Notes under the pieces: model-generated | Seen by the model: only the letters and a program-made list of their open reading frames with translations | Databases searched by the model: none | Told to the model about the DNA's origin: nothing | Assembly: GCA_050012855.1 (NCBI GenBank) | Contig: JBEKGJ010000022.1 | Span: forward strand, 1 to 64,000 | Origin: JAJXZJ01 sp050012855 | GTDB taxonomy: Bacteria; Verrucomicrobiota; Verrucomicrobiia; Limisphaerales; J093 | Direction of reading: 5' to 3' | Length of the DNA stretch: 64,000 nt | In this document: one piece after another, positions 51,349-60,448 of the stretch | Layout of the letters: each line of letters opens with the position of its first letter | Position numbering within the stretch: the first letter of the stretch is position 1 | Program-made: the position numbers and the translations under genes

Positions 51349-52253
51349 CCTCGATTCTTGAATTGCTCGTCCGGCTCGCCGTGTGGCTGCTGTTGGCCCC
51401 GCTGCTGCCGGGCGTGATCAACAAGGTGAAGGCCTGGGTGGCCGGGCGGCGCGGGCCGCCGGTGCTGCAACTTTACTACGACCTGGCCCGGCTGTGGCGC
51501 AAGGGCGTCGTGGTGAGCACGCTGGCCTCGCCGGGGTTCATCGCCGGGCCGGCCATCGCCTGGGTGGCGGTGCTGGCGGCGGCGTTGCTCCTGCCGTTGG
51601 GGCCGCTGGGGGCGGCGCTGAGTTTTCGCGGCGACGTCATCCTGCTGGTTTACCTGCTGGCGCTGGCCCGCTTCTGCACCGCGTGGGCGGCGCTGGAAAC
51701 CGGCTCGGCCTTTGAAGGCATGGGCGCGGCGCGCGAAGTGAGCTACGCCGTGCTGGCCGAGGCGGCGGTGATCACGGCGGTGCTCACCCTGAGCATGCAG
51801 AGCGGGAGCCTGGTGCTGAGCGTCATGCTCACCCCTTCGGCCGGTCCCGGTGCCGTGCTGTTGGCCGTCGGGCTGTTCACGGTGTTGCTGGCGGAGAACT
51901 GCCGGGTGCCATTCGACGATCCGAACACGCACCTCGAACTGACGATGATCCACGAGGTGATGGTGCTGGACCACAGCGGGCCGCCCTTGGCGGCGGTGCT
52001 GCACGGGGCGGCGATGAAGCTGCTGCTGTTCTCCATCCTGTTGGTGCAGGCAGTGCTGCCGGTGGGGGAACTTGCGCCGGTCACGGCGGCGGGGACGCTG
52101 ATCGCGGCCGTGCTGGTGGTGACCGTGGCCGTCGGCATGGTCGAGTCGTTGCTGGCGCGCGCCGCGTTTCGCCGGGTGCCGTTGCTGCTGACGACGGCGT
52201 TTCTGCTCTGTGTGTTCGCGTTGCTGGTGGCGTGGAAAGGCGGCGCGGCGTGA
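51345..52253 (+). CDS. hyfC: Hyf/Hyc-like membrane subunit C (NuoH type), copy A
   Basis: A 302-residue NuoH-like subunit with about eight helices. LYYDLARLWRKGVVV and ENCRVPFDDPNTHLELTMIH are conserved (the second is the quinone/interface loop). FEGMGAAREVSYAVLAE is the helix 5 glutamate-rich region. Start ATG at 51345 overlaps the small ORF. Ends overlapping hyfE (GTGA). Confidence 0.93.
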   Translation: MTSILELLVRLAVWLLLAPLLPGVINKVKAWVAGRRGPPVLQLYYDLARLWRKGVVVSTLASPGFIAGPAIAWVAVLAAALLLPLGPLGAALSFRGDVILLVYLLALARFCTAWAALETGSAFEGMGAAREVSYAVLAEAAVITAVLTLSMQSGSLVLSVMLTPSAGPGAVLLAVGLFTVLLAENCRVPFDDPNTHLELTMIHEVMVLDHSGPPLAAVLHGAAMKLLLFSILLVQAVLPVGELAPVTAAGTLIAAVLVVTVAVGMVESLLARAAFRRVPLLLTTAFLLCVFALLVAWKGGAA

Positions 52254-52894
52254 GCGACCTCCTTAATCTGCTCATTGGGCTGGCGATGGGCTTGAACCTC
52301 GTCGCGCTCGGCACCAGCCGGCTGCCGTCGCTGATCCGCGTTGCCGCGGTGCAGGGCATGGTGCTGGGGACCATGCCGCTGGTGATGGAATGGGACGAAC
52401 TGCGCGTGCTGGTGCTGGTGGTGGCGGCCGCCACGGTGGCCATGAAGGGGCTCGTGATCCCCGCGCTGCTGCGCCGGGCCATGCGCACGGCCAACATTGA
52501 CCGCGATCTTTATCCCCTGATCGGGTTCGTGCCGTCGTTGCTGCTCGGCGCGGCGGGCATGATCGGCGCGGTGGGGCTGGCGCGCCGGCTGCCCCTGCTC
52601 CCCGAGCATCACGAATCGCTGCTGGTGGCCGGGGCGCTGGCGTCCGTGCTGACGGGCTTGCTGCTGCTGATCGGGCGGTCCAAGGCCATTTCGCAAGTCT
52701 GCGGCTACCTGATCCTGGAAAACGGCATTTACCTGTTCGGCTTGCTGCTGATCCATTCGACCCCCTTGCTGGTCGAGGGCGGCATCCTGCTGGACCTGAC
52801 GGTGGCCGTGTTTGTGACCGGCATCATCGTGGACCGCATCCAACGGGCGTTCGACTCGCTTGACACGCGGAAACTGACGGTGCTCCGAGAATGA
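52250..52894 (+). CDS. hyfE: Hyf-like membrane subunit E (NuoK type), copy A
   Basis: A 214-residue HyfE-like subunit with about six helices. SQVCGYLILENGIYLFGLLL and VFVTGIIVDRIQRAFDSLDT are typical. Starts at GTG 52250, overlapping the previous stop. Confidence 0.9.
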   Translation: MSDLLNLLIGLAMGLNLVALGTSRLPSLIRVAAVQGMVLGTMPLVMEWDELRVLVLVVAAATVAMKGLVIPALLRRAMRTANIDRDLYPLIGFVPSLLLGAAGMIGAVGLARRLPLLPEHHESLLVAGALASVLTGLLLLIGRSKAISQVCGYLILENGIYLFGLLLIHSTPLLVEGGILLDLTVAVFVTGIIVDRIQRAFDSLDTRKLTVLRE

Positions 52895-54333
52895 ACGAAC
52901 TGCTGTTAATCCTCGTGCCGCTGGGGGCGGCGGGAGCGGCGGCCCTGTGGCCCCACGACCGCACGCGGCCGTGGTTTTTGCCGGCGGCCGGGCTGGTGCA
53001 TGCGCTCCTGGCGTTGGGGCTGCTGCTGCGTCCGCCCACCGCCCCCTTCCTGCCGTGGCTGGGCTGCGATCCGCTGGCCCGGGCGATGTTGCCCGCGGTT
53101 TCCCTGCTGTTCCTCGGGTGCGCGTGCTACGGGGTGCCCTACCTCCGGCTGCGGACGGAACGTCCCAACCGCGTCTTTGTGGCGAGTTTCCTCGCGGGGC
53201 TGGGCCTGATGAGCGCGGCGCACATGGCGCGGCACCTTGGCGTGCTGTGGATTGCGACCGAGGCGCTCACCTTGTCCTCCGTGCCGCTCCTGCATTTCAA
53301 CAACACACCCCGCGCCTTCGAGGCGACGTGGAAGTATCTGCTCGTCGGCGGCACCGGCATCGCGTTCTCGCTGCTCGGCTCGTTCTGCCTGGGCTATGCC
53401 TCGCTCTATGGCGGCGGGGCCGGCGACCTGACGTTCACGGCGTTGGTGGCGCAAGGCACCGCCCTCTCCCGGCCGTGGGTGTTGATCGCCTGGGTGCTGC
53501 TGTTGGTCGGCTACGGCACCAAGATGGGCCTGGCGCCGATGCACGCCTGGAAGCCGGATGCCTACGGCGAAGCGCCGGGCATCGTCGGGGCGATGCTGGC
53601 CGGCGGGGTGACCACCGTGGCCTTCACGGCGGTGCTGCGGGTGCGCGCGGTGGTCGAAGCCGCGGGGGCCGGCGTGGTCGCCAGCCGGACGCTCCTGGTC
53701 ATCGGCTTGTTCTCGACCCTCGTGGCTGCGCTGTTCCTGCTCTCCGCGCGCGACTTCAAACGGATGCTGGCCTATTCGAGCGTCGAGCACATGGGCATTC
53801 TCAGCCTCGGCGCGGCGCTGGGCGGGGTCGGTCTGTGGGCGGCATTTTTTCACGTGTGGAACAACAGCATGACCAAAGGCGCGCTCTTTCTCACCGCGGG
53901 CAATCTCCGCCGCGCGGCCGGCGGGCGGACCATTGACGAAGTCAGCGGCATGTCGGTCATCACCCCGCGCTCGGCGGCGCTGTTTGTGGCCGCGCTGTTC
54001 GCGGTCACGGCGTGTCCGCCGTTCGGACCGTTTTTCAGTGAATTGCTTATCGTGAAAACCGCCTTCGCCACCAGGCACGGCTGGGCGGCAGCCGGCTTTC
54101 TTTTCTGCCTGCTGCTGGCGTTTTTCGGTCTGACGCGGGTGGTGTTTGCCATCGTGTATGGCCGACCGCACCAGGCCGCGCGCGACCTGGACCCGCGGTT
54201 CCGGGAAACCCTCGCCGTGCTGGCGCCCCCGGCGGGGTTCCTGCTGCTGGCGCTGGGACTGGGCCTCGCGACGCCGGAAGTGCTGCGCGAGGCGTGGACT
54301 GCGGCGGTTCGGCAACTTTCTTCCACGCCATGA
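52891..54333 (+). CDS. hyfF: Hyf-like membrane subunit F (NuoN/L type), copy A
   Basis: A 480-residue proton-pumping-type subunit with about 14 helices. VGYGTKMGLAPMHAWKPDAY then EAPGIVGAML carries the lysine of the pump helix. DFKRMLAYSSVEHMGI and CPPFGPFFSELLIV are conserved. Coupled by ATGA to both neighbours. Confidence 0.93.
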   Translation: MNELLLILVPLGAAGAAALWPHDRTRPWFLPAAGLVHALLALGLLLRPPTAPFLPWLGCDPLARAMLPAVSLLFLGCACYGVPYLRLRTERPNRVFVASFLAGLGLMSAAHMARHLGVLWIATEALTLSSVPLLHFNNTPRAFEATWKYLLVGGTGIAFSLLGSFCLGYASLYGGGAGDLTFTALVAQGTALSRPWVLIAWVLLLVGYGTKMGLAPMHAWKPDAYGEAPGIVGAMLAGGVTTVAFTAVLRVRAVVEAAGAGVVASRTLLVIGLFSTLVAALFLLSARDFKRMLAYSSVEHMGILSLGAALGGVGLWAAFFHVWNNSMTKGALFLTAGNLRRAAGGRTIDEVSGMSVITPRSAALFVAALFAVTACPPFGPFFSELLIVKTAFATRHGWAAAGFLFCLLLAFFGLTRVVFAIVYGRPHQAARDLDPRFRETLAVLAPPAGFLLLALGLGLATPEVLREAWTAAVRQLSSTP

Positions 54334-55811
54334 ACCGAACCACCCCTTTGGGCCTGCTGACCAACGGCGCCGCGCTCCCCTGGGCCGAGGTGCCCGAGTG
54401 GCCGTTGCCCGAGTTTCTCCGCAACGTCGGCGCCGAGCTGGAGCGCGGCGAACGCCTCAGCAGTCTCTTCGGGGTGCCGGAAGGCGGGGCGCTGCGACTT
54501 GTCGCCGTGCTGGCCTTCGACGCCGGCAACACGCTGGCCGTTGGCCGCAGCCAACCATTCTCCGGACCGTTTCCCGCGCTGACCGCCGCGCACGCCCAGG
54601 CGCATCTGTTCGAGCGCGAAATCTGGGAACAGCACGGCGCCGTGCCCGAGAACCATCCGTGGCTGAAGGCGGTGCGCCAGGACCACGGGGCCGGCCCCGC
54701 CGTGGGCGACTTCTTCCGCGTGGACGGCCGCGAGGTCCACGAAGTCGCCGTGGGGCCGGTGCATGCGGGCATCATTGAGCCGGGGCATTTCCGCTTCCAA
54801 TGCGCCGGCGAGGAGGTGCTGCATCTGGAAATCGCGCTTGGCTTCCAGCACCGGGGCATCGAGGAAGCCCTCGCGGGCGGCCCCCACCGCGCGACGGTTT
54901 ATCAGATGGAAACCGTGGCGGGCGACACGACCATCGCCCACGCCACGGCCTATGCCAGCGCCTTGGAAGCCCTGGCGGGAATGGAAGCACCGTTGCGCGC
55001 CCAATGGCTCCGGGTCATCGCGCTTGAACTGGAGCGGTTGGCCAATCACACCGGCGACCTCGGCGCGCTGGCCGGCGACGTGGCGTTTCTGCCGACCGCT
55101 TCGGCCTGCGGCAAGATTCGCGGCGATTTCCTCAACCTGACGGCCCTGCTTTGCGGCAACCGGTTCGGACGCGGCCTGGTCCGCCCCGGCGGTTGCCCGC
55201 AGGATGGCGCGCCCGAACGCCTGGGCCAACTCCGCGAACGGCTCGAGACGGCGCTGGCCGAAGTCCAACGGGCCGCCGCGTGGCTGTGGGATGCGGCATC
55301 GGTGCGGACCCGCTTTGAGCACACGGGCCACCTGCATCCGCAGCAGGCGGCCGAGATTGGCCTGGTCGGTCCGGCCGCGCGCGCGTGCGGGCTGGTGCGC
55401 GACGTGCGCTTCGACCACCCGGCCGGCTGGTTCCGCCTGGCCCAAGTGCCTGTGTCGGTCTGGCCGGACGGCGACGTTTTTGCCCGCGCCCGGGTGCGCT
55501 GGTTGGAGATCCAACGTTCCGGCGAATTCCTGCGCGAGCAGTTGGACGCCGCGCCCGAAGGCGAAACGCGGTCGGCCCTTCCCGCGCTCGCACCGGACAC
55601 CCTGGCGGTGGCGCTCGTGGAAGGCTGGCGCGGCGAGGTCTGCCATGTCGCCCTGACCGGCGCGACGGGCCGGCTGCGCCGCTACAAGATCACCGACCCG
55701 TCCTTCCACAACTGGATCGGGCTGGCGCTCGCTCTGCGAGGCCAGGCCATCTCGGACTTCCCGCTGTGCAACAAGAGTTTCAACCTGAGCTATTGCGGCG
55801 TTGATCTTTAG
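54330..55811 (+). CDS. hyfG: Hyf/Hyc-like large subunit (NuoCD type) without NiFe ligands, copy A
   Basis: A 493-residue protein. The first 115 residues are the NuoC-like part (EREIWEQHG), and the rest is NuoD/HycE-like (GPVHAGIIEPGHFRF, RGIEEALAG). In NiFe hydrogenases the L1 motif is RxCGxC. Here that position reads ETVAGDTTIAH (about 194-204), with no cysteine. At the C-terminus the DPCxxC is replaced by NKSFNLSYCGVDL. So the NiFe site is absent, as in Ehr-type complexes. It may use quinone or another acceptor. Confidence 0.93.
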   Translation: MNRTTPLGLLTNGAALPWAEVPEWPLPEFLRNVGAELERGERLSSLFGVPEGGALRLVAVLAFDAGNTLAVGRSQPFSGPFPALTAAHAQAHLFEREIWEQHGAVPENHPWLKAVRQDHGAGPAVGDFFRVDGREVHEVAVGPVHAGIIEPGHFRFQCAGEEVLHLEIALGFQHRGIEEALAGGPHRATVYQMETVAGDTTIAHATAYASALEALAGMEAPLRAQWLRVIALELERLANHTGDLGALAGDVAFLPTASACGKIRGDFLNLTALLCGNRFGRGLVRPGGCPQDGAPERLGQLRERLETALAEVQRAAAWLWDAASVRTRFEHTGHLHPQQAAEIGLVGPAARACGLVRDVRFDHPAGWFRLAQVPVSVWPDGDVFARARVRWLEIQRSGEFLREQLDAAPEGETRSALPALAPDTLAVALVEGWRGEVCHVALTGATGRLRRYKITDPSFHNWIGLALALRGQAISDFPLCNKSFNLSYCGVDL

Positions 55812-55827
55812 CGTCACCCGCCACCCT

Positions 55828-56625
55828 ATGTTCCTCCACGACGCTTTGCTGAATCGTTTGCAGCGCGGTTGCGAAACGATGGCCTATCCGGCCGGCGCGG
55901 CGCCCCGGCTGCCCGACCGTCACGGCGGCGCGTTGCGGCTCGAGGCCGCGAAATGCCCCGCCGGCTGTGCCGCGTGCGTCGCCGTCTGCCCCACCGAGGC
56001 GATTACGCGCCCGCCGCCGCAACCCGTCGCGCTCGATCTGGGCCGCTGCCTCTTCTGCGCCGAGTGCGTCAAGGCGTGTCCCACCGGCGCCATCACGCAA
56101 ACGGGCGACCATCGCCTGGCGGTGCGCCGCCGCGAAGACCTCAGGCTGGGCGATGCCGGCCGCGAACAGGTGCGCCTCACGACCGCGCTCGACGAGAACC
56201 TGCGCCGGCTCTTCGGTCGCTCGCTGAAGTTGCGGCAGGTCTGCGCCGGCGGCTGCAACGCCTGCGAGGCCGATACGAATGTGCTCGGCGCCATCGGCTG
56301 GGATCTCGGCCGGTTTGGCATCCAGTTCGTGGCCTCGCCGCGCCATGCCGATGGCCTGCTCATCACCGGGCCCGTGACGAAGAACATGGAACTGGCGCTC
56401 AAGAAAACCTACACCGCCGTGCCGGAGCCCAAGATCGTGATCGCGGTGGGGGCTTGTGCCATTGCCGGCGGCCCGTTCATCGGTCACCCGCAAGTGAACA
56501 ATGGCGCTGGCGCATTGGTGCCCGTGGATTTATTCATTCCCGGCTGTCCGCCCCATCCGCTGACGATTCTCGACGGGCTGCTCCGCTTGCTGGGGCGGTT
56601 GGAAGAGTCGGAACGAAAAACCTAG
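55828..56625 (+). CDS. hyfHI: ferredoxin-NuoB fusion (HyfH-HyfI), copy A
   Basis: A 265-residue protein. Residues 40-90 hold two 4Fe-4S motifs (C43, C47, C50, C54 and C74, C77, C80, C84). The second half is a NuoB-like subunit with GGCNACE, GACAIAGG and PGCPPHP giving the proximal cluster cysteines. A fusion of HyfH and HyfI would bring electrons to the large subunit. Followed without gap by the second complex (ATG at 56626). Confidence 0.92.
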   Translation: MFLHDALLNRLQRGCETMAYPAGAAPRLPDRHGGALRLEAAKCPAGCAACVAVCPTEAITRPPPQPVALDLGRCLFCAECVKACPTGAITQTGDHRLAVRRREDLRLGDAGREQVRLTTALDENLRRLFGRSLKLRQVCAGGCNACEADTNVLGAIGWDLGRFGIQFVASPRHADGLLITGPVTKNMELALKKTYTAVPEPKIVIAVGACAIAGGPFIGHPQVNNGAGALVPVDLFIPGCPPHPLTILDGLLRLLGRLEESERKT

Positions 56626-58680
56626 ATGAACATGAACGAGCTCCCGGCCCCGCTGTTGACTTCCGCCCTGTGGGCCTATGTCGCAGGGATGGTGGGAGCA
56701 CTGTTGTTTCAGCGCGCCGAAAAGCTGGCCAATGGCATCGGGTTCGGGCTGGCCGCGGCGGGCGGCGTTTGCGGTGTCTTCTCCTTCACCTCCGCCCTGG
56801 CCACGGGCGCGGCCACAGCCAACCGATCCGTCGAGTTCTTCCCTTCCCTGATTCCCTACGTGCGGTTCAGTATCCACGCGGACGCGCTGGGCTGTTTCTT
56901 TGGCCTGATCGTCTCGCTTCTGGGCGTGGCGCTCTCGATTTACTCGCTGGGTTACGCCCGCGGTTATTACGGAAAGAAGAACGTGGGCGTGCTCGGCGCG
57001 TTCTTCAACCTGCTGCTGCTGGCCACCACGCTGGTGTTCCTGGCTGACAACGCCTTTTTCTTCCTCATCGCCTGGGAAATCATGGCGCTGTCCGCCTATT
57101 GCCTGGTCAGCTTCGAGCACGAACGCGAGGAAACCCGCAACGCCGGCGTGCTGTTCTTCATCATGTCCCACATCGGCACCGGCTGCCTCATCCTGGGATT
57201 TCTGCTCTTGTCCCAGGCGTCCGGCAGCTATGGTTTCGAGAGCTTCCACGCGCTCGGCGACACCATGTCCGTTGGCCAGCGGAACGTGGTGTTTCTGCTC
57301 CTCCTGTTCGGCTTCGGCATCAAGGCGGGCATGGTGCCGGTGCATATCTGGCTGCCGGCCGCGCATCCGGTCGCGCCCAGCAACGTCTCCGCCCTCATGT
57401 CCGGCGTGCTCATCAAGACCGGCATCTACGGCATCACGCGCGTGGGCTTCGATTTCATGGGCACGCCGCCGAACTGGTGGGGCGTGACCGTGCTGACCCT
57501 CGGGACGTTGTCCGCCGTGCTGGGCGTGCTCTTCGCGCTGATGGAACACGATCTCAAGCGGCTGCTGGCCTACCACAGCATTGAGAACATCGGCATCATC
57601 CTCATGGGCCTGGGCGCGGCGCTGATGTTCCAGCACTCGGGCCGCCCGGGGCTGGCCGCGCTGGCGTTGATCGCAGGGTTGTATCACACCATCAACCACG
57701 CCGCGTTCAAAGCGCTGCTCTTCCTCGGCGCGGGCGCGGTGCTGCACGCCACCCACACGCGGAACATGGAGGACATGGGCGGGCTGGCCAAACGGATGCG
57801 GTGGACAGCGCTCTTCTTCCTCGTCGGCGCGGTAGCCATCTCGGCGCTGCCGCCACTGAACGGGTTCGTCAGCGAATGGCTCACCTACCAGTCCCTGCTC
57901 CAAGGCTTCGGCACCACCACCAGCCTCATCCGGCTCATGTTTCCGTTGAGCGGCGCGATGCTGGCGCTCACGGGGGCGCTGGCGGCGGCGTGTTTTGTGA
58001 AGGCGTTCGGCATCACGTTCCTGGCGCAGCCGCGCAGCAACCACGCCCGACACGCGCACGAAGCGCCGTTCCCCATGCTGCTGGGCCAGGGGATTCTCGT
58101 GGCGGCGTGCGTCTTCCTCGGGTTGTTCCCGACGGTCTTCCTGAAGCTGTTCGACCCGGTGACGCAGCAATTGACCGGTCAGCAATTGAGCCGGCAACTT
58201 ACCGTGGCCCACGGCCTGGTGCTTTCGGGCGGGGTGACACAAGGCGGCACCGTTTCGACCCTGGGCATCACGCTCATGCTCCTATGCCTCCTGCCGGTGC
58301 CGTTGGGACTGTGGCTGGTTTTCGCGCGCCGGTCCAGGACACGCATCGCCCCGACCTGGGACTGCGGCCAGCGCGATCTCACGCCGCAGATGGAATACAC
58401 CGCCACCGGTTTCTCGAAACCACTGCGGATGATTTTCAAGGCGCTATTCCGTCCGCGTCGTGACGTGCAGCGCGAATACGACTTCTCGCCTTACTTCACC
58501 ACGACCCTCCGCTTCGAAAGCCACGTCGAGGAACTGTTCCAAACCCGCATCTACCGCCCGCTGCGGTGGCTGGTGCTGCACGCCTCGCGCCGGCTGCGCG
58601 CGCTGCAAGCGGGCAGCCTCCAGGCTTACCTCATCTACATTTTCGTCACGCTGTTGGCGCTGCTCCTTTTTGCGCTATGA
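56626..58680 (+). CDS. hyfB: Hyf/Hyc-like membrane subunit B, copy B
   Basis: A 684-residue paralogue of the protein at 48552. FLADNAFFFLIAWEIMALSA, then GIKAGMVPVHIWLPAAHPVA and LMEHDLKRLLAYHSIENIGI are conserved. The C-terminal TWDCGQRDLTPQMEYTATGF is the HyfB tail. The start follows the copy A stop codon directly, so both complexes may be read as one operon. A repeat-rich spacer of 150 bases follows. Confidence 0.92.
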   Translation: MNMNELPAPLLTSALWAYVAGMVGALLFQRAEKLANGIGFGLAAAGGVCGVFSFTSALATGAATANRSVEFFPSLIPYVRFSIHADALGCFFGLIVSLLGVALSIYSLGYARGYYGKKNVGVLGAFFNLLLLATTLVFLADNAFFFLIAWEIMALSAYCLVSFEHEREETRNAGVLFFIMSHIGTGCLILGFLLLSQASGSYGFESFHALGDTMSVGQRNVVFLLLLFGFGIKAGMVPVHIWLPAAHPVAPSNVSALMSGVLIKTGIYGITRVGFDFMGTPPNWWGVTVLTLGTLSAVLGVLFALMEHDLKRLLAYHSIENIGIILMGLGAALMFQHSGRPGLAALALIAGLYHTINHAAFKALLFLGAGAVLHATHTRNMEDMGGLAKRMRWTALFFLVGAVAISALPPLNGFVSEWLTYQSLLQGFGTTTSLIRLMFPLSGAMLALTGALAAACFVKAFGITFLAQPRSNHARHAHEAPFPMLLGQGILVAACVFLGLFPTVFLKLFDPVTQQLTGQQLSRQLTVAHGLVLSGGVTQGGTVSTLGITLMLLCLLPVPLGLWLVFARRSRTRIAPTWDCGQRDLTPQMEYTATGFSKPLRMIFKALFRPRRDVQREYDFSPYFTTTLRFESHVEELFQTRIYRPLRWLVLHASRRLRALQAGSLQAYLIYIFVTLLALLLFAL

Positions 58681-58683
58681 ACC

Positions 58684-58825
58684 CCGGGCAAGTCCGAAAT
58701 CCGAATGCCGAAATCCGAAGGAAGCTCGAAACCCGATTCCCGAGCAGGCCGGCGGGCAAACCCAATTTGAACTTCGGGCTTCGGGCTTCGGGCTTCGGAT
58801 TTGCCGGTCGAACGAAGGTCAAGGA
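58684..58825. repeat. interspersed repeat inside operon B
   Basis: GTCCGAAATCCGAATGCCGA then AATCCGAAGGAAGC, and later CTTCGGGCTTCGGGCTTCGG, form an inverted arrangement. It interrupts the otherwise tightly packed operon between hyfB and hyfC. Confidence 0.7.
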
Positions 58826-58831
58826 GGGCGT

Positions 58832-59773
58832 ATGAATCTGCCGGCTCTCGTGGTTCAGCTCCTCCTGCTGCTCGTGCTGGCGCCGCTGCTGGGCGGAGTC
58901 ATCAAGAACTGGAAGGCCAGGCTGCAAAACCGGCGCGGCCCGCGCCCCTGGCAGGTCTATTTCGACCTCGCCAAGTTCCTGCGCAAGGACATGGTCATCT
59001 CCGAGCATGCCTCGTGGGTCTTTTCCTTCGCGCCGTACGTGGTGTTTCTCAGCGCGCTGCTGGCGGGCCTGATGGTGCCGATGGTCAACCTGCCCGCGCC
59101 GTTGCGCCTGTTTGGCGGCGTCCTGGCTGTGGTCGGCCTGCTGGCGCTGGGACGCTTCTTTCTCGCGCTGGGCGGACTTGACCCGGCCAGCGTCTTCGGC
59201 GGCATGGGCAGCAGCCGCGAGATGACCATCGCCGCCATCGCCGAGCCGGCCATGATGCTGGCCATCTTTACCGTCGCCATCACGGCCGGGTCCACGGACC
59301 TGAGCCAGATTGCCTTGAGCACGCAGAGCGCGACCGGGAAACTGTTGAACCCGGCCCACGTGTTGGCCTTCGCGGCCCTGTTCGTGGTGCTGCTGGCGGA
59401 GACCGGACGCATCCCGGTGGACAACCCGGCCACCCATTTGGAACTGACGATGATTCACGAGGCGATGCTGCTCGAATACTCGGGCCGCTACCTGGCGTTC
59501 ATGGAATGGGGCGCGGCCATCAAGCAACTGGTGCTGATGACGCTGCTCGTGAACGTGTTCTTCCCGGTCGGCCTCGCGGGACCGGGGGCCGGGACGGCCG
59601 CGCTGGGCCTGAGTCTGCTGGCCTTTCTCGCCAAACTGCTCGCCCTGGCGGCCGCCGTCGTGCTGGTCGAAACCACCAATGCCAAACTGCGCCTGTTCCG
59701 CCTGCCGGACCTGTTGAGCGCGGCGTTTGTGCTGGCCACGCTGGCGCTGCTCTCCACGTTCCTCTTTCACTGA
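58832..59773 (+). CDS. hyfC: Hyf/Hyc-like membrane subunit C (NuoH type), copy B
   Basis: A 313-residue paralogue of copy A. VYFDLAKFLRKDMVI and ETGRIPVDNPATHLELTMIH match. FGGMGSSREMTIAAIAEP is the helix 5 region. A good AAGGAGGGC ribosome site precedes ATG 58832. Confidence 0.92.
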   Translation: MNLPALVVQLLLLLVLAPLLGGVIKNWKARLQNRRGPRPWQVYFDLAKFLRKDMVISEHASWVFSFAPYVVFLSALLAGLMVPMVNLPAPLRLFGGVLAVVGLLALGRFFLALGGLDPASVFGGMGSSREMTIAAIAEPAMMLAIFTVAITAGSTDLSQIALSTQSATGKLLNPAHVLAFAALFVVLLAETGRIPVDNPATHLELTMIHEAMLLEYSGRYLAFMEWGAAIKQLVLMTLLVNVFFPVGLAGPGAGTAALGLSLLAFLAKLLALAAAVVLVETTNAKLRLFRLPDLLSAAFVLATLALLSTFLFH

Positions 59774-59775
59774 AC

Positions 59776-60447
59776 ATGAACCCACCCGCGGCAACGGACG
59801 TCGGGGTGCAGGCCATCACCCTGATGGCGGCGCTGATGCTCGTGGTGCAATTGCTCATGATTGCCCAGCGCCGGTTGCTCACCAACATCCGCCTCTTCGC
59901 GATCCAGTCACTCCTGCTGGCCGGCATCGCGGCCGTGGTGGCGTATCATCACCACGCCAGCCACGTCTATGTCGTCGCGGGGCTGACCCTGGTCGGCAAA
60001 GTCATCTTCCTGCCGTGGCTGCTGAACCGGCTGGTGCATCGCATCCACATCCATCAAGAAATCGAGCCCCTGCTCAATAGCCCCGCCTCGATGCTCATTT
60101 GTGGCGGGCTGACCTTGCTCGGCTACGTCCTGGCCCGGCCCTTCACCGCGCTCGAACGGCTGGGCAACAACACCCTGCCGGTGGCCCTCACGCTCCTGCT
60201 CACCGGCTTCTTCCTCATGATCAACCGGCGCAAGGCGCTCACCCAGGTGCTGGCCCTGCTGACGGTGGAAAACGGCATCATGCTCGCCGCCGTGGCGCTC
60301 ACCACCTACGGCATGCCGCTGGTGGTCGAACTGGGCATTTTCTTCGACGTGCTCGTGGCGGTCATGGTGCTGGGCATCCTTGTCTATCGCATTCGCGAGA
60401 ATTTCGCCTCGGTGGATACGAGCAAGTTGAACCAGTTGAAAGGCTGA
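59776..60447 (+). CDS. hyfE: Hyf-like membrane subunit E, copy B
   Basis: A 223-residue protein with about six helices. LTQVLALLTVENGIMLAAVA and VYRIRENFASVDTSKLNQLK match copy A in type. The start ATG is two bases after the hyfC stop, and hyfF follows by one base. Confidence 0.9.
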   Translation: MNPPAATDVGVQAITLMAALMLVVQLLMIAQRRLLTNIRLFAIQSLLLAGIAAVVAYHHHASHVYVVAGLTLVGKVIFLPWLLNRLVHRIHIHQEIEPLLNSPASMLICGGLTLLGYVLARPFTALERLGNNTLPVALTLLLTGFFLMINRRKALTQVLALLTVENGIMLAAVALTTYGMPLVVELGIFFDVLVAVMVLGILVYRIRENFASVDTSKLNQLKG

Positions 60448-60448
60448 G

